From UBA6244 sp041582875 (GTDB lineage Bacteria > Bacteroidota > Bacteroidia > Bacteroidales > F082): a stretch of 64,000 nt of DNA. The position numbers and the translations under genes are program-made. The stretch covers positions 1-64,000 of the forward strand of contig JBFHGX010000004.1 of assembly GCA_041582875.1 (NCBI GenBank), written 5' to 3'. This document shows, in pieces, positions 25,959-33,074 of the stretch; position 1 is the first letter of the stretch, and each line of letters begins with the position of its first letter. The notes under the pieces are model-generated. The model did no database searches, was not told where the DNA came from, and saw only the letters and a program-made list of their open reading frames with translations.

Positions 25959-26573
25959 TTGAAAAAAGCAGCCTTTATTATCTTTATTGTTCTGATTCTT
26001 GATCAGGCCTTAAAGTTTTGGATAAAACTCAACATGACCCTGGGGGAAGAAATTCCTATGATAGGGTCATGGTTTAACTTATATTTTACCGAGAACAACG
26101 GCATGGCCTTTGGTATGCAGTTCGGAGGTGAATGGGGCAAACTTGCATTGAGTGTTTTCAGAATTCTCGCCGTTATCGCTATTGGTATTTATTTGATTAT
26201 TATTTCGAAGAAAAAAAATCACGGAGGGCTTGTATTTAGTCTGGCCATGATATTTGCAGGAGCTTTAGGCAACATCATCGACAGTGCTGTTTATGGGTTA
26301 ATCTTTACCCAAAGTTCATATCACACGGTGGCTACCTTTGCGAGTGAAGGTCAGGGATACGCCTCCTTTTTACATGGGCGTGTTGTTGACATGTTCTATT
26401 TTCCCATTGTGAACCTGGTTCAGGCAGATGTGCCTTCATGGGTGCCTTCATGGGTGTTTAGTGGTGATGGACGTTTTATTTTTTTTCGACCCATTTTTAA
26501 CGTAGCCGATTCGGCTATATCCATTGGTGTTTTTTGGCTATTGCTTTTTGAGCGCAAAAAGCTGGTGCTTTAA
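25959..26573 (+). CDS. lspA: Lipoprotein signal peptidase (signal peptidase II)
   Basis: LspA cleaves the signal peptide before the lipidated Cys of prolipoproteins in the inner membrane. The 204-aa protein has four hydrophobic segments and the family motifs: DQALKFWI near residue 14, ENNGMAFGM, GALGNIIDS, and the two catalytic aspartates in GRVVDMFYF and FNVADSAISIG. It starts with TTG at 25959 (MKKAAFIIF); no in-frame ATG nearby gives the N-terminal helix. The loop before the last helix is extended and contains a perfect tandem duplication of 12 nt (26430-26441 and 26442-26453), coding VPSWVPSW. Its stop overlaps that of the convergent radical SAM gene by 4 nt. Confidence 0.95.
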   Translation: MKKAAFIIFIVLILDQALKFWIKLNMTLGEEIPMIGSWFNLYFTENNGMAFGMQFGGEWGKLALSVFRILAVIAIGIYLIIISKKKNHGGLVFSLAMIFAGALGNIIDSAVYGLIFTQSSYHTVATFASEGQGYASFLHGRVVDMFYFPIVNLVQADVPSWVPSWVFSGDGRFIFFRPIFNVADSAISIGVFWLLLFERKKLVL

Positions 26574-27580
26574 TCAGAAACTTTCACCCGCACCTCGCGA
26601 CCATTCAATAAACTACTTTCAATAAATATAACCGATTTTACTTTCTTTAATAACTCGTTTCGGTTTTGCCCAGCAAAACCTATGGCATAGTTTTTCTGCC
26701 CAACAGGGATTTCGAGTACTACATGTTGTTCATGGAGCTCACTCACCAGTGGTAATAAATTTCTGAGCCAGATAGCAGATAAAACCAACTCCTTAAACTG
26801 AGGATGGTACGGACCGGCAATCAAATCCTTACCCTTTTCCAACCCCTCGGAAGGATGCAATCCCGTACGGATAACCTTTACACCACCCTGTTCAAAAACA
26901 GGCAAAAGTTGAGACACCCATTCAACGGCCGTTTTTAAAGTTAATGCAACAAATTTACCTTTTGTATACCACTGATGCAATGCAGTATCTTTAATTACTA
27001 AGGTTGGATAAATACGGGTACAATCCGCTCCCAAATTCACAATCTTTTGGGCAGTCATCAAAGAGCTTTCAAGCGAATCGCCAGGCAACCCTACCATCAT
27101 TTGAAGACCAAGCTTAAAACCTCGGCCTAAAATTAATCGGGAAGCATCCTCCACTTGTTTAGAGGTATGACCACGTTGTGATTTCTTCAAAACTTCATCA
27201 TCCATCGACTGTGCACCAAGCTCAATAGTGGTGACCCGATATTGTTCCAATAAATCAAGGATTTCTGCGTTAATATAGTCAGGACGAGTACTTAACCTAA
27301 TACCCTGAATGGCGCCTGAATGTAAGTAAGGTTGCACCAATTTAAGGTACGCTTCTTGCTCCTGAAGTGGAATTCCGGTAAAATTGCCACCAAAAAAAGC
27401 AATATCGACAATCCTGTCTTTTTGCTTAAAAGAAGCCAAATGGTCGTTAACAATTTTTATGACTTCTGGATGAGTTGGAATTGAAATATGACCACTAATT
27501 TTGCGTTGATTACAAAATACACATTGAAAGGGGCAAGCCAGCTCGGGAATAAAAATCGGTATGGTATAATATTTGCTCAT
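26570..27580 (-). CDS. Radical SAM protein, Elp3/YtqA-like
   Basis: A 336-aa radical S-adenosylmethionine enzyme. The [4Fe-4S]-binding CxxxCxxC is at Cys16, Cys20 and Cys23 (ACPFQCVFCNQ). It is followed by DIAFFGGNFTGIP, RLSTRPDYI and TIELGAQSMDDEVL, the pattern of the Elp3-related radical SAM group, and GLQMMVGLPGDSLESS and CTRIYPTLVIKDT. It lacks the GNAT acetyltransferase domain of true Elp3, so tRNA wobble-uridine modification cannot be assumed; the short form is of unknown substrate. The gene is divergent from the lipoprotein gene at 27674 and converges with lspA, overlapping its stop. Confidence 0.87.
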   Translation of the reverse strand: MSKYYTIPIFIPELACPFQCVFCNQRKISGHISIPTHPEVIKIVNDHLASFKQKDRIVDIAFFGGNFTGIPLQEQEAYLKLVQPYLHSGAIQGIRLSTRPDYINAEILDLLEQYRVTTIELGAQSMDDEVLKKSQRGHTSKQVEDASRLILGRGFKLGLQMMVGLPGDSLESSLMTAQKIVNLGADCTRIYPTLVIKDTALHQWYTKGKFVALTLKTAVEWVSQLLPVFEQGGVKVIRTGLHPSEGLEKGKDLIAGPYHPQFKELVLSAIWLRNLLPLVSELHEQHVVLEIPVGQKNYAIGFAGQNRNELLKKVKSVIFIESSLLNGREVRVKVSD

Positions 27581-27617
27581 GAATATAAATCAACAAAGTT
27601 TCGCGTTAATTTTTAAA

Positions 27618-27625
27618 TATTTTTG
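27618..27625 (+). promoter_or_regulatory. Promoter -7 element for the 27.7-28.9 kb lipoprotein operon
   Basis: TATTTTTG, exact TAnnTTTG, 48 nt upstream of the ATG at 27674. It overlaps the first ATG (27623) of the longer open frame, which is therefore not the start. Confidence 0.5.
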
Positions 27626-27673
27626 CAAGGTAATAAATCACAAAAGTACTTCACTAAAACCACAATCAATCAC

Positions 27674-28336
27674 ATGAACCAATTAATTAAAAAAACATCA
27701 GGGCTTTTGTTAATCGCTTTGATGAGTTTACTGATCGTCGGCGGTTCAACCTCTTGTACAAGCAAAAAAAAGCTTGCCCGTCAACAAGCAGCAGCTGAAT
27801 ATGCAGCCAAAGTAGAACAGGCTAAAACTGACCTAAACGCGATCATTGATGGCACTTCTTCTTGGACACTTGATGAGCAAGATAAACGCATGGAGGTAAT
27901 TAAATCATACAACATCGATGACCCTGCGGTCATTGATTTACTGGAAAAAGCGGAATCAACCGTGGCTAGTAAGCGTGCTGAACTTGAACGTAAAAGAGAA
28001 GAAGAACGACTGCGTAAAGCAGAAGAAGAACGGCTTGCGGCTGAAGCATCTAAATATGCTCCCATCGAAAACAGCCTTGATGCTGTTGCCAACGCCAACA
28101 GTGTTGACATGGCCAATGCCAAAATATCACAAACCCTTCAACAGTATGCTACTCCTGATGTTCCTGTATTAATCATCATCAGTCAGGCAGGTGGGTTTAA
28201 CGACTACGATCGTCCTTCAACCATCTCTATGTTCCTAAATTACCTGAAGGATAAAAAGAAAAACGCCTTCCGTGTTGAAAGCGTAAAATATAACAACCAA
28301 GGTAAAATTACAGAACTCGAACTCATTAAAAAATAG
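27674..28336 (+). CDS. Coiled-coil lipoprotein of unknown function
   Basis: A 220-aa lipoprotein. The signal peptide (MNQLIKKTSGLLLIALMSLL) ends in GGSTSCTSKKK, with the acceptor Cys at about residue 29. A long charged helix rich in Glu, Arg, Lys and Ala (about 95-140) predicts a coiled coil. The C-terminal half is a small mixed domain (DVPVLIIISQAGGFNDYDRPS, then VESVKYNNQGKITELELIKK). Bacteroidota relatives are sometimes mislabelled as nucleoid proteins; nothing here supports DNA binding. The next gene starts 6 nt downstream, so they form an operon ending at a strong terminator. Role probably in the periplasm; otherwise unknown. Confidence 0.8.
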   Translation: MNQLIKKTSGLLLIALMSLLIVGGSTSCTSKKKLARQQAAAEYAAKVEQAKTDLNAIIDGTSSWTLDEQDKRMEVIKSYNIDDPAVIDLLEKAESTVASKRAELERKREEERLRKAEEERLAAEASKYAPIENSLDAVANANSVDMANAKISQTLQQYATPDVPVLIIISQAGGFNDYDRPSTISMFLNYLKDKKKNAFRVESVKYNNQGKITELELIKK

Positions 28337-28342
28337 ATCCCA

Positions 28343-28915
28343 ATGAAAAAGCTCACCATATTATTCTCCTTTATTATGGCCATGGGATTTTCCTCTGCCA
28401 TAGCACAAGAACTCAGTCCTGAACGTAAATTGGCCATCGATAGCCTTGCCTTGGAAAAAGTACGCGACTTAAGTAAATATATCAGCATTATTGGTGATAA
28501 AGAAACTCCTTGGAGTGAAGCCAATCGGGTAATCGACCGCGCTGAAGAGTTGTTTATGCAGGGCAGCGAAATGGGTGTTTCGTCCCTTACTAAACAAGAA
28601 ATTAACTACTATACCGTTCGAAAATATTTTGAACGTTTGATGCGTCTCAACTACAACAAGGTAGATATTGAATGGTATAATATTGAATATGTAAGCGATT
28701 TACAGCGTCAACCCGATGGAACATATGTAGGTGTTATCACCATATTCCAAAAATTCAGTGGATACGATGCGGAAGGTCGTCTTGTTTATCAAGATACGAC
28801 CAAAAAAGATATCACGGTATACGTCACCCGAAAAGAAACTCAAATAGGTGGTCGTTTGATTGGTTTTTGGGATGTGTTACTGGGAGATATCCGCGTGAAA
28901 GAAACAGCAAAATAG
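28343..28915 (+). CDS. Exported protein of unknown function
   Basis: A 190-aa protein with a clear Sec signal peptide (MKKLTILFSFIMAMGFSSAIAQ, cleavage after about residue 21). The mature chain is helical at first (ELSPERKLAIDSLALEKVRD, ANRVIDRAEELF) and then beta-rich (TYVGVITIFQKFSGYDAEGR), ending KKDITVYVTRKETQIGG and LLGDIRVKETAK. No known catalytic motif is seen. It lies 6 nt after the coiled-coil lipoprotein gene and shares its promoter and terminator, suggesting the two act together in the periplasm. Confidence 0.8.
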   Translation: MKKLTILFSFIMAMGFSSAIAQELSPERKLAIDSLALEKVRDLSKYISIIGDKETPWSEANRVIDRAEELFMQGSEMGVSSLTKQEINYYTVRKYFERLMRLNYNKVDIEWYNIEYVSDLQRQPDGTYVGVITIFQKFSGYDAEGRLVYQDTTKKDITVYVTRKETQIGGRLIGFWDVLLGDIRVKETAK

Positions 28916-28935
28916 TTGATTCACATAAACATATT

Positions 28936-28971
28936 AAAAAAGGGATGTTCCAAATGGAACATCCCTTTTTT
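28936..28971. terminator. Strong bidirectional intrinsic terminator
   Basis: Perfect 16-bp inverted repeat: arms 28936-28951 and 28956-28971, AAAT loop, with A-run on one side and T-run on the other. It serves both the lipoprotein operon (plus strand, ends 28915) and the cytochrome peroxidase (minus strand, ends 28999). Confidence 0.9.
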
Positions 28972-28998
28972 AATTGCAATGCTTTGAATTGCTGAAGG

Positions 28999-30060
28999 TC
29001 AATTGGCAACAGGTGCCTGCTTAACTTCTTCAGGAACATCTCCCGAAAGAGCAGTAAAAAACGAAGCCATTTCATCCACCTGCTCATCGGACAGGTCTTT
29101 ACTCAACTGCAACTTACCCATAATTTTAATGGATTCCTTTAAATCAGCAATTCCCCCATTATGAAAATAGGGAGCCGTTTTTTCCACATTGCGTAATCCT
29201 GGCACAAAAAACATCCCTTTGTCTGCTTCATTTTTGGTTTCTTCAAATTTACCGTGGTCATCAAGCTGAGCATTAATAACTTCATGGTAATCACCAAACA
29301 AACCAAACTTTTGCATCATATTTCCACCAAGCAAAGGCCCCATATGACAAGCAATACATCCTTGATCGATAAAGGTTTTAAGTCCCTGACGTTCAGGTGG
29401 ATTTAAAGCCATTATATTCCCGCCAAGGTATTCATCAAATCGTGAAGGAGTAATAAGGATGCGCTCAAAAGCACCAATGGCTTTGCGCATGTTAGCATAA
29501 GTGATGGGGTTAGCGTCTTCAGGAAAAGCCTCAGCAAACATTTTTTGATACATGGGCACTTCCTCCAAACGAGCTACCACTTCTTGTTCAGAAGCCATGC
29601 CCATTTCCGCAGGATTTAAAACCGGCCCACCAGCCTGTTCTTCCACATCTTTATTTCGGCCATCCCAAAACTGAGCCGTGCGAAAAGCTGCATTGAAAGT
29701 AGTAGGCGAATTACGGGTTCCCGGAATGCCATTGTCACCAGGCGAAGTGGGTAAATTATCGACACCGGCTGTAGCCAGGTTATGACAGGTATTGCAACTT
29801 TGCGTTCCTTCTTTTGACAAACGATTGTCGAAATACAGCTGTTTACCCAACTGAACCTTAACTTCAGTAATCAGATTCTCAGGATTTATTGCTTCTGTGG
29901 GCAATGGTTTAAAAAACAGCTGTGCCTGAGCAAGTAAATCCTTGTCCTGTTGAGTAACAACCACCTCTTCAGAGGCTTTTTGTGTAGCTTGTTGGCTATT
30001 TTGTTGGCAGGCGTTCAGAATAAAAGCCGCCATAACCAAAGAAATTAAATACTTTTTCAT
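28999..30060 (-). CDS. Di-haem cytochrome c peroxidase (CcpA/MauG family) lipoprotein
   Basis: A 353-aa bacterial di-haem peroxidase that reduces H2O2 to water with electrons from c-type cytochromes at the periplasmic face. Two haem c sites are seen: CNTCH at residues 89-93 and CIACH at 235-239. The N-terminus (MKKYLISLVMAAFILNACQQ) is a lipoprotein signal with Cys18, so the enzyme is membrane-tethered. Other landmarks are GKQLYFDNRLSKEGTQSC, RNSPTTFNAAF, FWDGRNKDVEEQA and GMFFVPGLRNVEKTAPYFHN. The family includes MauG-like variants with other substrates; the sequence around GGPVLNPAEMGM fits classical peroxidases. The start at 30060 is chosen because upstream codons are not signal-like. It suggests exposure to peroxide and a c-type electron chain. 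Confidence 0.93.
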   Translation of the reverse strand: MKKYLISLVMAAFILNACQQNSQQATQKASEEVVVTQQDKDLLAQAQLFFKPLPTEAINPENLITEVKVQLGKQLYFDNRLSKEGTQSCNTCHNLATAGVDNLPTSPGDNGIPGTRNSPTTFNAAFRTAQFWDGRNKDVEEQAGGPVLNPAEMGMASEQEVVARLEEVPMYQKMFAEAFPEDANPITYANMRKAIGAFERILITPSRFDEYLGGNIMALNPPERQGLKTFIDQGCIACHMGPLLGGNMMQKFGLFGDYHEVINAQLDDHGKFEETKNEADKGMFFVPGLRNVEKTAPYFHNGGIADLKESIKIMGKLQLSKDLSDEQVDEMASFFTALSGDVPEEVKQAPVAN

Positions 30061-30200
30061 TTTGAGATAGTTTCCTTCAAAATTAATCATTTTTTGATTT
30101 AACGCTATGATTTTATGCAGGCTTTACTATCTAATCTTGCTATCTATAAACCATTTACAATTAGCACTACCGGATATATGGCGCTCTACATCGGCTCCCG

Positions 30201-30229
30201 TTGTACACCACAAAAATTAGCTATTTTTG
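30201..30229 (+). promoter_or_regulatory. Promoter for the DAHP synthase-chorismate mutase gene
   Basis: TTG at 30201-30203, an 18-nt gap and TATTTTTG (exact) at 30222-30229. The ATG at 30234 is only 5 nt past the -7 element, so the mRNA may be leaderless or nearly so. Confidence 0.65.
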
Positions 30230-30233
30230 CGCC

Positions 30234-31334
30234 ATGAGCATCAACTTACTTCCGACCCCGCTGACCCAATGGCTAAACACCGATGGCAAACCGCTGATAA
30301 TTGCAGGCCCATGCAGTGCTGAAAGCGAATTTCAAATGCTAAGAACAGCTCGTTCCATTGCTCAAAATAGTAAGGTTCAGGTATTTCGTGCCGGATTATG
30401 GAAACCCAGAACCCGTCCGGGAGAATTTAGTGGAATTGGTGAAAAAGGATTGCCTTGGTTAACGCAAATTAAAAAAGAAACCGGATTAAAAACAGCTGTT
30501 GAAGTAGCAGACGCTTCTCATGTAGAATTGGCCTTAAAACATGATGTGGACATACTCTGGTTGGGTGCACGTACGGTGGTCAATCCTTTTTCGGTACAAG
30601 CCATCGCTGATGCCTTACGTGGAGTGGATATTCCTGTGATGGTAAAAAACCCCATTTCTCCTGATTTAAAACTCTGGCTGGGAGCCATCGAACGTATCCA
30701 TGCCATGGGGATTCATAAAATAATAGCCATTCACCGTGGATTTCATTATTTTGAGAAATCAATTTACAGAAATGCTCCCATGTGGGAAATCCCTATTGAA
30801 TTAAAAAGATTAATACCGGATCTGCCCATTATTGTTGACCCCAGTCATATTTGTGGTCGCCGCGACTTGCTTCAGTCCATCGCTCAAAAAGCGCTTGATT
30901 TGGAAATGGACGGACTCATGATCGAAAGTCACTTCGATCCCGACAAGGCCTTAACAGATGCAGCACAACAAATTACGCCTTCCGATTTAGAAATTCTCAT
31001 TCAGCAGTTGGTCATCCGCGAAAAACGTGGAGACATTAATTTCCAGAATAAACTAGAAGAACTTCGTACTGAGATAGATAAACTGGATGGAGAAATGTTA
31101 CAAATTTTAGCTAAACGGATGGAAATCATCGATGAAATTGGTGAATACAAAAACCAAAACGACATCACTATCCTACAAATGAAACGATGGGCTGGAATTA
31201 TCGAAGATCGATTGGCCATTGGAACCCATTTAGGCCTTGAAGAGAATTTCCTACGAAATTTACTCAGCCTGATGCACGAGGAATCCATTAGAAAACAAAC
31301 CGTTATTTTTAACGGAAAACATAGGGATAGCTAA
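30234..31334 (+). CDS. Bifunctional DAHP synthase / chorismate mutase
   Basis: A 366-aa fusion for aromatic amino acid biosynthesis. The N-terminal part (about 1-260) is a type I beta DAHP synthase (3-deoxy-7-phosphoheptulonate synthase) that condenses phosphoenolpyruvate and erythrose 4-phosphate: PLIIAGPCSAES, FRAGLWKPRTRPGEFSG, GARTVVNPF, VMVKNPISPD, AIHRGFHYFE, IVDPSHICGRRD and GLMIESHFDPDKALTDA. The C-terminal part (about 275-366) is an AroQ-type chorismate mutase helix bundle: LEELRTEIDKLDGEMLQILA, then KRMEIIDEIGEYK. The mutase domain commonly gives feedback control of such fusions. No other aromatic pathway gene is adjacent. The start lies almost on the predicted transcription start. 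Confidence 0.95.
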   Translation: MSINLLPTPLTQWLNTDGKPLIIAGPCSAESEFQMLRTARSIAQNSKVQVFRAGLWKPRTRPGEFSGIGEKGLPWLTQIKKETGLKTAVEVADASHVELALKHDVDILWLGARTVVNPFSVQAIADALRGVDIPVMVKNPISPDLKLWLGAIERIHAMGIHKIIAIHRGFHYFEKSIYRNAPMWEIPIELKRLIPDLPIIVDPSHICGRRDLLQSIAQKALDLEMDGLMIESHFDPDKALTDAAQQITPSDLEILIQQLVIREKRGDINFQNKLEELRTEIDKLDGEMLQILAKRMEIIDEIGEYKNQNDITILQMKRWAGIIEDRLAIGTHLGLEENFLRNLLSLMHEESIRKQTVIFNGKHRDS

Positions 31335-31423
31335 AAGTGCCTTAAGTACTTGAAAGTAAAAGTTCGCGTACATTTTCTGTCTTCAAACTTCAGACTTCCA
31401 ACTTTAGTTCACTTTAGGCACTT
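31335..31423. repeat. Imperfect long inverted repeat between aroF-like gene and manA
   Basis: AAGTGCCTTAAGT (31335-31347) and ACTTTAGGCACTT (31411-31423) are complementary with one mismatch, enclosing 63 nt that contain repetitive CTTCAAACTTCAGACTTCC-type sequence. It follows the DAHP synthase stop directly and may be a REP-like intergenic element. Confidence 0.5.
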
Positions 31424-31440
31424 CCCTAAAGGGTTTTCAC

Positions 31441-31448
31441 TATTTTTG
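31441..31448 (+). promoter_or_regulatory. Promoter -7 element for the mannose-6-phosphate isomerase gene
   Basis: TATTTTTG, exact TAnnTTTG, 17 nt before the ATG at 31466, leaving a very short leader. Confidence 0.5.
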
Positions 31449-31465
31449 CTCAAAACCTTTGTAGC

Positions 31466-32449
31466 ATGAATGAATTGTATCCATTAAAATTTAAGCCCGT
31501 ATTCAAGGAGAAGATTTGGGGCGGACAACAGCTTAAAACCAAGCTGGGAATGGAATATGGCACGCTCGAAAACTGTGGCGAAGCGTGGGTAATATCTGGA
31601 GTAGAGGGTAATCCAACCCTAGTTGAAAACGGGTTTTTGGCCGGCAACGAATTAAATGAATTGGTAGAAGTTTATATGAGCGATTTGGTAGGTGAAGATA
31701 ATTACGAGCGTTTTGGCCTTGAATTTCCACTTCTGATCAAATTTATCGATGCAGCAGATTGGCTCTCCATTCAGGTACATCCTGATGATGATTTGGCAGC
31801 CAAACGCAATATTGGCAAAGGAAAAACTGAAATGTGGTACATCATGGGCGCCAAACCCAACGCTCAACTCATTAGTGGTTTTAACAAAAAAACAGATCAG
31901 CAAACCTATCTCGATCATCTTAATAATGGTACCATCAAAGAGCTCATGAATTTCGAAAGTGTTGCAACAGGAGATGTGTTTTTTATGCCTGCCGGTCGCG
32001 TACATGCCATCGGGCCAGGAACCTTACTAGCTGAAATTCAGCAAACTTCGGACACCACCTATCGCATTTACGACTGGGACAGAAAAGATGAGCAAGGTGT
32101 GGCACGCGAATTGCACACCAAAGAAGCCCTCGAAGCCATTGATTTTGGATTGGTTGACAAATATAAAACCGATTATCGACCCGTTGAAAATGGAACGGCC
32201 TCCGTAGTTAATTGTCCTCAGTTCACCACCAACCTGGTTCAATTCAACCAAATGTTGAAAAAAAACCTAGAGCTAATGGATTCGTTTGTCATATACATTG
32301 GAGTGGAAGGTCGTTGCGAATTGAAATGGGACGACCAATCAATACCTCTGGGAATTGGAGAGGCTGTTTTAGTCCCGGCCATATTTGACCATCTGATACT
32401 TAAACCCCTTTCAGGACAGGTAAAACTATTGGAGGTTTATCTGATTTAA
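31466..32449 (+). CDS. manA: Mannose-6-phosphate isomerase, class I
   Basis: A 327-aa zinc-dependent cupin enzyme that interconverts mannose 6-phosphate and fructose 6-phosphate, feeding GDP-mannose and glycan synthesis or mannose use. Seen are FKEKIWGGQQLKTKLG at the N-terminus, the metal-site segment LSIQVHPDDDLA (Gln and His ligands), KTEMWYIMGAKP (Glu ligand), and GRVHAIGPGTLLAEIQQ with the distal His, followed by DTTYRIYDWDR. The length fits the short bacterial type I group. It is isolated from other sugar genes, with an own promoter. A TlpA-like gene starts 66 nt later. Confidence 0.94.
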   Translation: MNELYPLKFKPVFKEKIWGGQQLKTKLGMEYGTLENCGEAWVISGVEGNPTLVENGFLAGNELNELVEVYMSDLVGEDNYERFGLEFPLLIKFIDAADWLSIQVHPDDDLAAKRNIGKGKTEMWYIMGAKPNAQLISGFNKKTDQQTYLDHLNNGTIKELMNFESVATGDVFFMPAGRVHAIGPGTLLAEIQQTSDTTYRIYDWDRKDEQGVARELHTKEALEAIDFGLVDKYKTDYRPVENGTASVVNCPQFTTNLVQFNQMLKKNLELMDSFVIYIGVEGRCELKWDDQSIPLGIGEAVLVPAIFDHLILKPLSGQVKLLEVYLI

Positions 32450-32515
32450 AAAAATGCAACATATTGAATCCAGAGGTTGTCTTTGGAGGAAATGCTAAAT
32501 AATAATACTAACACT

Positions 32516-33037
32516 ATGAAAAAAGGAATTATTCTGGCCATGATGGTCATGTTTGGAGTGGTCATGATGGCTCAAGATGCAAACACCGGTAATACACTAC
32601 CTTCAGTAACTATTAAAACACTTGACGGAAGTTCATTTAACACACAAGATATCTCCAACGATGGCAAACCCATTATCATCAGTTTTTGGGCTTTGTGGTG
32701 CAAACCCTGTAAACAGGAAATGTCTGCTTACGCCGAAAATTATGAAGAATGGCAAGAATCCACCGGAGTAAAAATTTATGCCGTTTCTATTGATGATGCA
32801 CGTTCTACCGCGAAGGTAATGCCTTTTGTAAGTGGCAAAGGCTGGCCAATGGAAGTACTCCTCGATCCTAATGGCGACTTTAAACGTGCCATGAGTGTAA
32901 ATATGATCCCTCACACCTTTATCCTGAACGGAAAAGGAGAAGTGGTTTATCAGCACACTTCATACTACGAAGGTCTTGAAGATGAAATATTTGAGCTTGT
33001 AGAAAAAATTGCCGCCGGCGAAAATATTAATGAATAA
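32516..33037 (+). CDS. TlpA-like thioredoxin-fold protein
   Basis: A 173-aa exported thioredoxin/AhpC-TSA-like protein. A signal peptide (MKKGIILAMMVMFGVVMMAQ) precedes a thioredoxin fold with the redox centre WCKPCK near residues 60-65 (SFWALWCKPCKQEMSAYA) and the cis-Pro region NMIPHTFILNGKGE. Such proteins reduce or oxidise disulfides in periplasmic clients. An upstream in-frame ATG at 32477 lacks a signal sequence; 32516 is preferred. The DUF6029 gene follows after 37 nt and an Omp28-like gene after that, forming a three-gene unit with two thioredoxin-like members. Confidence 0.9.
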   Translation: MKKGIILAMMVMFGVVMMAQDANTGNTLPSVTIKTLDGSSFNTQDISNDGKPIIISFWALWCKPCKQEMSAYAENYEEWQESTGVKIYAVSIDDARSTAKVMPFVSGKGWPMEVLLDPNGDFKRAMSVNMIPHTFILNGKGEVVYQHTSYYEGLEDEIFELVEKIAAGENINE

Positions 33038-33074
33038 CCTGGAACTGTTTGTTCACCAAAACACAACTTTTCAC

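Noticed and set aside
27674..28336. Annotation as nucleoid-associated H-NS-like protein
   Set aside because: A lipobox places it outside the cytoplasm; the coiled coil alone does not support DNA binding.
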